Positions 26,236 through 33,717 of a stretch of DNA of 64,000 nucleotides are shown here, in pieces. The position numbers and the translations under genes are program-made. Where the stretch lies: contig NZ_OEPZ01000003.1 in assembly GCF_900240315.1 (NCBI RefSeq), positions 186,001 through 250,000 of the forward strand. The letters run 5' to 3'. The stretch is from Dorea phocaeensis. GTDB taxonomy: Bacteria; Bacillota; Clostridia; Lachnospirales; Lachnospiraceae. The notes beneath the pieces are model-generated. The model was not told where the DNA came from, did not search any database, and saw only the letters and a program-made list of their open reading frames with translations. How positions within the stretch are numbered: the first letter of the stretch is position 1; each line of letters begins with the position of its first letter.

Positions 26236-26264
26236 ATAATACAATAATTTACCAGAAACGACAA
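26236..26264 (-). promoter_or_regulatory. Promoter of the sugar transferase-LCP-polymerase-GT2 operon
   Basis: Minus strand TTGTCG (26264-26259), 17-base spacer, TATTAT (26241-26236). Leader about 30-65 bases depending on the true start codon. Confidence 0.65.
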
Positions 26265-26356
26265 CCCATTACATGTAGTTTTTCTTAACATTTCTTAATA
26301 TTTTCGCAACATTTACCAGAAGATCAGAAGTTTATATAGCATATAGTCCCATAATT

Positions 26357-26365
26357 TGTTATAAT
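26357..26365 (+). promoter_or_regulatory. Extended -10 promoter of the plus-strand GT2 gene
   Basis: TG-T-TATAAT at 26357-26365, 36 bases before the ATG. No convincing -35 box 17 bases upstream, which fits an extended -10 promoter. Confidence 0.55.
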
Positions 26366-26401
26366 AATTCAGAAATTACTAGTAAAAATGGAGTCAATTA
26401 T

Positions 26402-27382
26402 ATGAAAGTTACGATCATTATTCCAAATTATAATGGAAAACACTTCATGGAACCCTGTCTTGCTTCTCTAAAGGAACAGACTTTCCGTGATTTTAAGATT
26501 CTCGTTGTAGACAATGCTTCTTCTGATGGAAGTGTCGCATATATGAAAACTGAATACCCTGACATTGAGGTGATTGCCCTCGATCAGAATTATGGATTCA
26601 GCAAAGCGGTAAACGTAGGGATAGAGCACAGTACAACACCTTACGTCATTTTGTTGAATAATGATACCACTGTGGATCCTCACTATGTAGAAGAAATGGT
26701 AAAAGCCATTGAAAAATCTCCGTGCATTTTCTCTGTCAGCAGCAAAATGATCCAAATGTATCATCCGGAACTGATTGACAGTGCCGGTGATCTGTACACG
26801 CTGATGGGCTGGGGTGTTTGCCGCGGAACCGGGCGTCCAATCTCCAATTATAACGAATCGGATGAGATCTTCACCGCTTGCGCCGGAGCTGCTATCTATC
26901 GCAGATCCGCCTTTGAAAAAATCGGATATTTCGACGAAAATCATTTTGCTTATTTAGAAGATATCGACGTGGGATACCGGGCCAAAATCTATGGTTACAA
27001 AAATATGTACTGTCCGACAGCGCTCGTCTATCATGTCGGAAGCGGAACCAGCGGTTCCAAATACAACTCTTTTAAGGTAAAACTTTCCGCCAGAAACAGC
27101 GTCTATCTGAATTATAAGAATATGCCGCTTCTGCAGCTGATCTTAAACTTCCTGCCGCTGTTTCTTGGTTATGTGGTCAAATATTTATTCTTTCTCAAAA
27201 AAGGCTGGGGAAAGGATTATAAAGACGGAGTCAAAGAAGGGCTTGCCACAATGAAAGCACAGAAGAAAGTTCCGTTTCAGTTTAAGCACCTTACAAACTA
27301 TATCGTAATAGAGGTCGAACTTTTGCTTCACACCTTTGGATATGCAAGAGACTGGTTCAGCCGAAAGCTTTTTCAAAAATAA
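26402..27382 (+). CDS. GT2 glycosyltransferase, WbbL-type rhamnosyltransferase-like
   Basis: 326 residues. GT-A domain with I-I-I-P-N-Y-N-G start, V-V-D-N-A-S-S-D-G-S, and the L-L-N-N-D-T metal/nucleotide site (about 83-88), acceptor motif F-L-E-D-I-D-type at Y-L-E-D-I-D, then a short hydrophobic C-terminal segment (about 240-262) that likely touches the membrane. Family members include dTDP-rhamnose:lipid-linked sugar rhamnosyltransferases. Single plus-strand gene between the sugar-transferase operon and the rml operon, with a shared terminator against rmlC. Donor is inferred. Confidence 0.85.
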   Translation: MKVTIIIPNYNGKHFMEPCLASLKEQTFRDFKILVVDNASSDGSVAYMKTEYPDIEVIALDQNYGFSKAVNVGIEHSTTPYVILLNNDTTVDPHYVEEMVKAIEKSPCIFSVSSKMIQMYHPELIDSAGDLYTLMGWGVCRGTGRPISNYNESDEIFTACAGAAIYRRSAFEKIGYFDENHFAYLEDIDVGYRAKIYGYKNMYCPTALVYHVGSGTSGSKYNSFKVKLSARNSVYLNYKNMPLLQLILNFLPLFLGYVVKYLFFLKKGWGKDYKDGVKEGLATMKAQKKVPFQFKHLTNYIVIEVELLLHTFGYARDWFSRKLFQK

Positions 27383-27390
27383 AGAAAAAC

Positions 27391-27446
27391 AAGGGAGATT
27401 TTACATCCATGATTTTTAAATCGCAGGTGTAAAATCCCCCTTTTTA
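27391..27446. terminator. Bidirectional terminator between GT2 and rmlC
   Basis: Arms AGGGAGATTTTACA and TGTAAAATCCCCCT at 27392-27405 and 27428-27441 with an internal loop, T run on plus (27441-27445) and an A-rich 5' arm giving T on minus. Confidence 0.8.
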
Positions 27447-27451
27447 TTTCT

Positions 27452-28060
27452 TTAGAAATGGAACGTATCCTTAAGAACAGCCCACTTCTGATCCTTGTCG
27501 CTTAAGTTAAGCGCCGCACCATCTTCTAAATGATATCCTTCTGCTGACGCGCTTCCCTTATATTCTCCAACTAACTGAGGCCACTCAATTCCAATCTCCG
27601 GATCATTCCATGCAAGTCCACCTTCATCTCCTGGATGATAAAAGTCCGTACATTTGTAACAAAATTCCGCCACATCACTCAATACCAGAAATCCATGTGC
27701 AAATCCTTCTGGAATGTAGAACTGTTTCTTATTCTCTTCTGTCAATTCAATTCCAAACCATTTCCCATAGGTGTTGCTGTCGCTTCTCAAATCTACTGCA
27801 ACATCAAATACAGATCCTTTGATGACTCTGACTAATTTCCCCTGTGGAAATTCCTTCTGAAAATGAAGTCCTCTTAATACACCTTTCGTAGAGCACGACT
27901 GGTTATCCTGTACAAAATTCATGGTAAGGCCAGCCTCTTCCATATCTCTCTGGCTGTAAGTCTCCATAAAGTAACCTCTTGCATCACCATGTACTGCCGG
28001 CTCAATCACACACAGTCCTTCAATGCCGCCTACATTTTTCTCAACTTTAATCTGTCCCAT
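27452..28060 (-). CDS. rfbC: dTDP-4-dehydrorhamnose 3,5-epimerase
   Basis: 202 residues, cupin fold. Family motifs: F-V-Q-D-N-Q-S, G-V-L-R-G-L-H-F-Q with the catalytic His region, and P-E-G-F-A-H-G-F. Third enzyme of dTDP-L-rhamnose synthesis. Last gene in the rmlA-B-D-C operon, 24 bases after rmlD; AAGGAG upstream. Confidence 0.95.
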   Translation of the reverse strand: MGQIKVEKNVGGIEGLCVIEPAVHGDARGYFMETYSQRDMEEAGLTMNFVQDNQSCSTKGVLRGLHFQKEFPQGKLVRVIKGSVFDVAVDLRSDSNTYGKWFGIELTEENKKQFYIPEGFAHGFLVLSDVAEFCYKCTDFYHPGDEGGLAWNDPEIGIEWPQLVGEYKGSASAEGYHLEDGAALNLSDKDQKWAVLKDTFHF

Positions 28061-28084
28061 CTTATCTCCTTCTTCTGTCTTAAT

Positions 28085-29026
28085 TTAAAATTCAATTTCT
28101 CTAAGATAACGGTTCAGAGCATCCTGCCAGGTTGGAAGTGGTGTAAATCCATTTTCCACCAGCTTTCTTCTGTCCAGACGGCTGTTAAATGGTCTTGCCG
28201 CTTTAGAAATTCCGTACTCCGCCGTCGTTACCGGCGCTACGCTTAGCCGTTCTTCTGAATACTCCGTATGGCCTAACTCCACTGCCTGACGGAAAATTTC
28301 TTTCGTAAAATCATACCAGCTGATATATCCGCCTTCATTGGTTGCATGGTAATATCCATACTTATCCGTCTCCAGCATATCTACCAGAAGTCTTGCCAGA
28401 TCGTACGTATAGGTTGGTGTTCCAATCTGATCGTTTACTACGGTCAGCTTATCGTGTGTCTTTCCTACGTTCAGCATGGTTTTGATAAAGTTCTTACCAT
28501 TTTTTCCAAATACCCATGCAATACGAACGATAAAATATTTTTCCAGAAGATCAGACACTGCCAGTTCTCCTTCCAGCTTCGTCTCTCCATAGACATTCAA
28601 CGGCTTATAATCCTTGCAGTCCGGGTCCCATGGCTTGCTTCCCTGACCGTCAAACACGTAATCCGTACTGATATAAACCAATTTGCAATCAAGTTTCTTG
28701 CATTCTTCTGCAATGTATCTGGTTCCTGTCGCATTGATTGCACGAACCAGTTCTTTCTTGTCATCATCTTCTGCCAGATCCACAGCCGTCCAAGCCGCAC
28801 AGTGTACCACGACATCCGGCGCTGTCTCCGTCAGCACTCTTCGTACTGAAGCCTCGTCCGTAATATCCATCTGAACGTAAGGCATCGTACAAACTGCCGT
28901 TTCATCCTGAATTCCACTGTATTCTTCTTTAATATCAGAACCAATTCCTTCATATCCGCGCTTTGCCAGCTCATTCATCACATCGTGTCCAAGCTGTCCA
29001 GCCACACCTGTCACTAATATTTTCAT
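28085..29026 (-). CDS. rfbD: dTDP-4-dehydrorhamnose reductase
   Basis: 313 residues, extended short-chain dehydrogenase. Nucleotide-binding G-V-A-G-Q-L-G near residue 7, Y-I-S-T-D-Y-V-F-D-G motif, and the catalytic Y-G-E-T-K (Tyr-x-x-x-Lys). It performs the last NADPH-dependent step giving dTDP-L-rhamnose. It runs a little longer than the usual 280-300 residues, with an extra stretch near 120-130. 27 bases after rmlB. Confidence 0.93.
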   Translation of the reverse strand: MKILVTGVAGQLGHDVMNELAKRGYEGIGSDIKEEYSGIQDETAVCTMPYVQMDITDEASVRRVLTETAPDVVVHCAAWTAVDLAEDDDKKELVRAINATGTRYIAEECKKLDCKLVYISTDYVFDGQGSKPWDPDCKDYKPLNVYGETKLEGELAVSDLLEKYFIVRIAWVFGKNGKNFIKTMLNVGKTHDKLTVVNDQIGTPTYTYDLARLLVDMLETDKYGYYHATNEGGYISWYDFTKEIFRQAVELGHTEYSEERLSVAPVTTAEYGISKAARPFNSRLDRRKLVENGFTPLPTWQDALNRYLREIEF

Positions 29027-29053
29027 ACGATCTACACTCCTTACGTCTAACGA

Positions 29054-30076
29054 TTAGCGATTTGCATACATTTTCTCATAATAATTCTGGTATTCTCCGG
29101 AAATAATGGTCTCCCACCACTCCTTGTTCTCTAAATACCATTTGATAGTCTTTTTAATTCCATCTGCAAACTTTGTCTCCGGAAGCCATCCCAGTTCATT
29201 GTGAATCTTTGTCGGATCAATTGCATAACGCATATCGTGACCTTTACGGTCTGCCACATACGTAATCAGGCTCTCCGGCTTTCCTAATTCTTTACAGATG
29301 ATCTTCACAATATCAATGTTGGTCATCTCATTGTGACCGCCGATGTTATAAACTTCTCCCACACGGCCGTTATGAATGATCAGATCAATTGCTTTACAGT
29401 GATCTTCCACATAGAGCCAGTCACGAACGTTTTCACCCTTTCCATATACTGGCATCGGCTTATCATTCAGTGCATTTGCAATCATCAGCGGAATCAGCTT
29501 CTCTGGGAAGTGATATGGTCCGTAGTTATTGGAACATCTGCTGATGGTTACTGGCAGTCCATAGGTTCTGTGATATGCCTGTACCAAAAGGTCTGCTGCC
29601 GCTTTAGAAGAACTGTAAGGGCTGCTTGTATGAATCGGTGTTTCCTCGGTGAAGAACAGATCTGGTCTGTCTAATGGCAGATCTCCGTATACTTCATCGG
29701 TAGACACCTGATGGTAACGTTTGATTCCATATTTTCTGCAGGCATCCATCAGTACGGCTGTTCCCTTGATATTCGTATCCAGGAACACTTCCGGATTCTC
29801 GATAGAACGATCCACGTGGCTTTCTGCTGCAAAGTTTACCACCATATCCGGTTTTTCTTCCTCAAACAATTTGTACACTGCTTCACGATCTGTAATGCTT
29901 TCCTTTACAAAACGGAAATTCGGGTTGTCCATTACCGGTGCCAGTGTAGACAGATTTCCTGCATAAGTTAAGCAGTCCAGACATACGATCCGATAATCTG
30001 GATATTTGTTCAACATATGAAATACAAAGTTACTTCCAATAAATCCGGCTCCTCCGGTTACAATAATTGTCATCAT
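29054..30076 (-). CDS. rfbB: dTDP-glucose 4,6-dehydratase
   Basis: 340 residues. T-G-G-A-G-F-I-G NAD-binding motif at the N terminus, S-T-D-E-V-Y-G-D with the catalytic Asp-Glu pair, and Y-S-S-S-K (Tyr-x-x-x-Lys). Second enzyme of dTDP-rhamnose synthesis. The start at 30076 (one of two adjacent ATGs) restores the family N terminus and has GGAG upstream; a longer in-frame extension to 30181 overlaps the rfbA region and looks non-coding. Confidence 0.94.
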   Translation of the reverse strand: MMTIIVTGGAGFIGSNFVFHMLNKYPDYRIVCLDCLTYAGNLSTLAPVMDNPNFRFVKESITDREAVYKLFEEEKPDMVVNFAAESHVDRSIENPEVFLDTNIKGTAVLMDACRKYGIKRYHQVSTDEVYGDLPLDRPDLFFTEETPIHTSSPYSSSKAAADLLVQAYHRTYGLPVTISRCSNNYGPYHFPEKLIPLMIANALNDKPMPVYGKGENVRDWLYVEDHCKAIDLIIHNGRVGEVYNIGGHNEMTNIDIVKIICKELGKPESLITYVADRKGHDMRYAIDPTKIHNELGWLPETKFADGIKKTIKWYLENKEWWETIISGEYQNYYEKMYANR

Positions 30077-30143
30077 GTTTTTTCTCTCCATCTCTCTTTG
30101 ATTTGTAAATATCTTTGATTTATTAATACTTTTGATCGGCCTT

Positions 30144-31040
30144 TTAATACAGGTTTTCCTGATATTTGCCGTCCAATACATCTTTCAGATACTGTCCGTA
30201 CTGATTTTTCTTCAGAACTTCGTATACCTTCATCACTTCCTCTTTGCTGATCCAACCATTTAAGTAAGCAATTTCCTCAAGGCATGCAATCTTACGGTGC
30301 TGATGTGTTTCCATCGTCTTCACAAAATTCGTCGCATCTACCAGACTTTCATGGGTTCCGGTATCCAGCCAGGTGAATCCTTGTCCTAAAAGTTCTACAT
30401 TCAGCTGGTTATCTTCCAAGTAAATACGGTTCAAATCTGTAATCTCTAATTCGCCGCGCTTTCCTGGTTTCAGCCCTTTCGCATACTCTACCACCTTATT
30501 ATCGTAGAAGTAAAGACCGGTTACACAGTAATTACTCTTTGGCCGCTCTGGTTTCTCTTCAATAGAAACTGCTTTTCCTTCACGGTCAAATTCCACGATT
30601 CCAAATCGTTCCGGATCATCCACATAATAGCCAAACACAGTAGCGCCTTTTCCTGATTCTGCATTTTCAACTGCCGCTCTTAATCTCTTCTTCAATCCAT
30701 GACCTGCAAAAATATTATCGCCCAGAACCATTGCCACTGTATCGTCGCCAATGAATTCCTCTCCGATAATAAATGCCTGAGCCAGTCCGTCCGGACTTGG
30801 CTGAACAGCGTAAGATAACTGCACGCCAAACTGATGGCCGTCTCCTAAGAGCTCCTGGAATCTTGGTGTATCCTGCGGAGTCGAAATAATCAAAATATCG
30901 CGGATCCCTGCATTCATCAATACAGACATCGGATAATAAATCATCGGTTTGTCATAAATTGGCAACAGCTGTTTGGATGTTACCATTGTCAATGGATACA
31001 GACGCGTGCCAGATCCTCCTGCTAATATAATTCCTTTCAT
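30144..31040 (-). CDS. rfbA: Glucose-1-phosphate thymidylyltransferase
   Basis: 298 residues. N-terminal [11 protein letters not shown] nucleotide-binding loop, then [10 protein letters not shown] and G-D-N-I-F. It makes dTDP-glucose from dTTP and glucose 1-phosphate. First gene of the rml operon, downstream of a MerR-type promoter. Start at 31040 has GGGAGG 7 bases upstream; the longer ORF to 31085 has no such site. Confidence 0.95.
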   Translation of the reverse strand: MKGIILAGGSGTRLYPLTMVTSKQLLPIYDKPMIYYPMSVLMNAGIRDILIISTPQDTPRFQELLGDGHQFGVQLSYAVQPSPDGLAQAFIIGEEFIGDDTVAMVLGDNIFAGHGLKKRLRAAVENAESGKGATVFGYYVDDPERFGIVEFDREGKAVSIEEKPERPKSNYCVTGLYFYDNKVVEYAKGLKPGKRGELEITDLNRIYLEDNQLNVELLGQGFTWLDTGTHESLVDATNFVKTMETHQHRKIACLEEIAYLNGWISKEEVMKVYEVLKKNQYGQYLKDVLDGKYQENLY

Positions 31041-31108
31041 TTGGAACCTCCCTTTCATGTCTATCATATTGATAGGTTTGTTCATCGTTTCTCGGTTATG
31101 TTATTCAT

Positions 31109-31139
31109 ATTATAAAAGGTGACGCTAGGTCACCTTCAA
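31109..31139 (-). promoter_or_regulatory. MerR-type promoter with operator for the rmlABDC operon
   Basis: Minus strand TTGAAG (31139-31134), an unusually long 19-base spacer, TATAAT (31114-31109). A perfect 8-bp inverted repeat AAGGTGAC / GTCACCTT with 5-base centre (31116-31136) nearly fills the spacer. Long spacers with a central dyad are the hallmark of promoters activated by MerR proteins, which untwist the DNA. The same dyad followed by TTTT could also act as the terminator of the upstream MerR-methyltransferase gene, and the two functions are not exclusive. Confidence 0.7.
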
Positions 31140-31178
31140 GTCTTTTTTTACATTTTGTTACAAATTTATTAAATTTGT

Positions 31179-32360
31179 CTATTTTGCACAAAGAAAAATG
31201 CCGGCTTCTTTCGTAATTTGAAACCCTCCAACCGTCTTTTTTCTCACATATCCACGAAACTCATTGTACCGCTCTACCAAATACTGCGCCTGGTTCCCAT
31301 GGCAGGAAAGCACATAAGAAATAAGCGGTTCCGGATCAGGTACCACCAAACTGTCTTCATATTCTCTCCATTCTACACTTTGAAAATACTTTTCTAGAAT
31401 ATCTGCCCCATTTTCTTTTCCAAACCGTTCATAAAGCTTGTCTGCCGATAGTACAATCCGTTCGTCAAATCCCTGTACCAGATCACTGACCTCTTTCATA
31501 TGTCTGCTGCCATAGGTACTGCACACAAACACACCGCCGGGCTTCAATACCCGATAAATCTCTTGGCATACCTTTTCGATATCTTCACAATAAAACAACA
31601 CGTGATTTGCAATAACCAAATCAAAACTCTGATCTGGGTATGGAATCTTATGACAATCAAAGCTCTGATAAGAAAACCGCTTGTCCTTACTTCCCATTGT
31701 ACGCCTTGCGTCCCGCAGCATTCCTGCCGAAACATCCGAAAGAATGACTTCTATCTTCCCAGGAAGCTCCTTCTCATTCTCTCTCCATAAAGCTCCATCC
31801 CCGCATCCAACCTCCAGAATACGACTGTTGTCTCCAAACGGAAGTTGTTCAAAAATCCAAGGAAACCATCCTTTTTGATTCTTTGCATACAGGCTGTGAA
31901 GATTGATCCTGGCAGAAATATTCGACGCATCCTGATACTGATTTTTCAGACTTTTTTCCATTCCCGTCAGATGGATCAGGTTCAGCATTCGGCTCCAGTC
32001 CACTGTATGCTCCTCCTGAATCACTTCCGTCGTATCACGGATTGCCTTTTCTACCAGCTGCATCTGCTCAATCTTATCCTGCACCAGTTTTAGCTGAAGC
32101 TTTAGTGAATCCACCATAAAATGATAATCAGAATCCGCGATCGTCATTTCCCGAATATCATCCAACGAAAACCCAAGATATTTCAGAAGCAGAATCTGCT
32201 GAAGTCTGGCAAAATCTTCATCTGTATAAAATCTTGCACCGGCTTCTGTCACAAAAGAGGGTTTTAATATATTTTGTTTGTCATAATAGCGAATTGTCCG
32301 CAAGGTCACGTGGGCCATGCGGGCAAATTCACCGGAAGAATAATAACCTGATTTTTTCAT
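31179..32360 (-). CDS. MerR-family regulator fused to a SAM-dependent methyltransferase
   Basis: 393 residues. N-terminal MerR winged helix (about 5-75): Y-S-S-G-E-F-A, T-L-R-T-I-R-Y-Y-D-K and G-F-S-L-D-D-I-R-E; then a dimerisation helix (about 80-115); then a class I methyltransferase domain (about 165-300) with motif I L-E-V-G-C-G-D-G, an S-D-V-S acidic turn, and F-D-L-V-I-A-N. The fused methyltransferase may act as a ligand/SAM-sensing domain or as an enzyme; substrate unknown. It overlaps or abuts the GerMN lipoprotein gene upstream (stop at 32362) and ends just before the MerR-type promoter of the rml operon, making it the obvious candidate activator of rhamnose synthesis. ATG at 32360 preferred to the TTG at 32369. 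Confidence 0.82.
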   Translation of the reverse strand: MKKSGYYSSGEFARMAHVTLRTIRYYDKQNILKPSFVTEAGARFYTDEDFARLQQILLLKYLGFSLDDIREMTIADSDYHFMVDSLKLQLKLVQDKIEQMQLVEKAIRDTTEVIQEEHTVDWSRMLNLIHLTGMEKSLKNQYQDASNISARINLHSLYAKNQKGWFPWIFEQLPFGDNSRILEVGCGDGALWRENEKELPGKIEVILSDVSAGMLRDARRTMGSKDKRFSYQSFDCHKIPYPDQSFDLVIANHVLFYCEDIEKVCQEIYRVLKPGGVFVCSTYGSRHMKEVSDLVQGFDERIVLSADKLYERFGKENGADILEKYFQSVEWREYEDSLVVPDPEPLISYVLSCHGNQAQYLVERYNEFRGYVRKKTVGGFQITKEAGIFLCAK

Positions 32361-32361
32361 T

Positions 32362-32964
32362 TTACTCAAATTTCGTCATATACCCCGGATACTCTGCGTG
32401 TCCGGTTGCCAGTGTCTGACCTTCTACCGTAATCTTTACCTGCTCGCAGTCATAAGCGTTTAAAAAGGTATTGGTCACACTTCCCATCACCACATACTCT
32501 CCCGCCGTCCCCATGGACTGCAGAAACTTCTGAAATGCCTGATTCATATCCAGATCCAAAGAAGTCACTCCATCTACTTCCGTCTTCTTACAGGAAAGTG
32601 CCTGCACATCTGCCGGAAGTGTTCCGTTCGCAATCAGCTGTTCTGTCACCCATCCTTCCGTTACAGCGGAAGCTTCCAGATTCACCGTTACGAAACCGTC
32701 CGCATTTTCATTTGGTGCAAATACGGTAACTGTCTTCGGACCCTGCACATCACCCGATGAATCCGCGGATCCTTGTTCGTCCCCGTTCTGATCTTCTACC
32801 GGATCCTCTTCGTCTGTATCTTCCTTCTCTGTATCTTCGACCTCCAGAGATTCCGTCTTCTTGTCCTCTTCGGTATCCTTGTCCGTCTCAGCATTCTTCT
32901 GACATCCGGCGAGAAGAAGTACGCACAGGCTCAGAATCAGAACTTTTGATATCTTCTTTTTCAT
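32362..32964 (-). CDS. GerMN-domain lipoprotein
   Basis: 200 residues. Lipoprotein signal with lipobox L-L-A-G-C near residue 21, an acidic, low-complexity Glu/Asp/Thr linker (about 25-75), then a GerMN-like domain (about 80-195) with V-T-V-F-A-P-N and a T-S-L-D-L-D-x-N-x-A-F segment. GerMN domains occur in spore germination protein GerM and in other wall-associated lipoproteins; the fold is thought to bind wall material. Nothing here ties it to sporulation. Start at 32964 has GAGG 8 bases upstream. First gene of a two-gene unit with the MerR-methyltransferase. Confidence 0.75.
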   Translation of the reverse strand: MKKKISKVLILSLCVLLLAGCQKNAETDKDTEEDKKTESLEVEDTEKEDTDEEDPVEDQNGDEQGSADSSGDVQGPKTVTVFAPNENADGFVTVNLEASAVTEGWVTEQLIANGTLPADVQALSCKKTEVDGVTSLDLDMNQAFQKFLQSMGTAGEYVVMGSVTNTFLNAYDCEQVKITVEGQTLATGHAEYPGYMTKFE

Positions 32965-33038
32965 ATACTCCACCTCACATTTCCTTCTCCTGATTCTAGT
33001 ATGCTCACACTCTCATCAGAAGATTCTTTGTTTGTTCC

Positions 33039-33067
33039 ATATTAACATAAATTGCGTTAGGTGGCAA
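33039..33067 (-). promoter_or_regulatory. Promoter of the GerMN lipoprotein and MerR-methyltransferase genes
   Basis: Minus strand TTGCCA (33067-33062), 17-base spacer, TAATAT (33044-33039). Confidence 0.55.
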
Positions 33068-33106
33068 TGAAAGATGAATCCGAAGCACTTCTTTTCCCCT
33101 CCTTGT

Positions 33107-33180
33107 TTGTCTCATTTTTGCAACCGATCATATTTCCTCCTCAAGTTAAAATGATCCAAAAGGTGCAAAAAACGAGACAA
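33107..33180. promoter_or_regulatory. Inverted repeat upstream of the HTH regulator, probable operator
   Basis: Left arm TTGTCTC-A-TTTTTGCA (33107-33122) and right arm TGCAAAAAA-C-GAGACAA (33164-33180) are near-perfect inverted copies separated by about 41 bases, just upstream of the HTH gene at 33215. Typical spacing for two half-sites bound by a dimeric or looping repressor. Confidence 0.55.
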
Positions 33181-33214
33181 TTCTGATCACACTATTTACA
33201 AGAGGGGGAGAATT

Positions 33215-33475
33215 ATGCCAAAGCCAAAAACAAAAACCGGAGAAAAAAATCTAATCAGCAAACGACTCATCGAACTGCGACAACAGCATAATATGTCCCA
33301 GCGACTTCTAGCCTACCAACTGCAATTGAAGGGATATGATATGGATAAGAATGTCATTACCAGAATTGAAACGAACAAACGATACGTTACAGATCTGGAA
33401 TTAAAAGCCTTCACTGAGATTTTCAACGTCTCTTACGATTATCTTATTGATGGAAAAGAAACAGATCAGTCATAG
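33215..33475 (+). CDS. Small XRE-family HTH regulator
   Basis: 86 residues. Cro/CI-type helix-turn-helix (about 15-75): L-I-E-L-R-Q-Q-H-N-M-S-Q-R-L-L-A, then V-I-T-R-I-E-T-N-K-R and a D-Y-L-I-D-G end, the pattern of stand-alone XRE regulators. AGGGGGAG precedes the ATG. The gene stands alone on the plus strand with an inverted repeat upstream and a terminator overlapping its stop. Target genes are unknown; autoregulation is the simplest guess. Confidence 0.85.
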   Translation: MPKPKTKTGEKNLISKRLIELRQQHNMSQRLLAYQLQLKGYDMDKNVITRIETNKRYVTDLELKAFTEIFNVSYDYLIDGKETDQS

Positions 33476-33499
33476 CTTCTACGGAGGCTATGACTTTTT
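33467..33499 (+). terminator. Terminator of the HTH regulator
   Basis: Stem GTCATAGC / GCTATGAC (33469-33476 and 33487-33494) followed by TTTTT. It overlaps the stop codon at 33473-33475. Confidence 0.8.
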
Positions 33500-33605
33500 G
33501 ATGTCAAGCCACTTTACTACAAATTTTGCCACACACTTCCTTCCAAAATAGAATCTCCCTTTATTTTGATATAGAATTCCTCTGTTCGAAACACAATTGA
33601 TAAAT

Positions 33606-33713
33606 TACCGATTCGGTATTGAAGTATCTTCTCGAAAAGATACTATTAGAATCAGATACCGCAATACCGCGGTATCTGACGATTGATTTGCTACCGACAG
33701 CTGACAGCTGTCG
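33606..33713. repeat. Cluster of palindromes after nuclease copy 1
   Basis: Three dyads in about 110 bases: GTATCTT / AAGATAC around 33625-33644, a perfect 10-bp stem CAGATACCGC / GCGGTATCTG (33653-33662 and 33669-33678), and a near-continuous palindrome CGACAGCTG-A-CAGCTGTCG (33695-33713). The last two may end the nuclease transcript. Confidence 0.75.
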
Positions 33714-33717
33714 AAAA

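Noticed and set aside
29054-30181. Longer N terminus for RmlB reaching to 30181
   Set aside because: The extra 35 residues are Lys/Ile/Asn-rich, lie before a good ribosome binding site and do not belong to the family.
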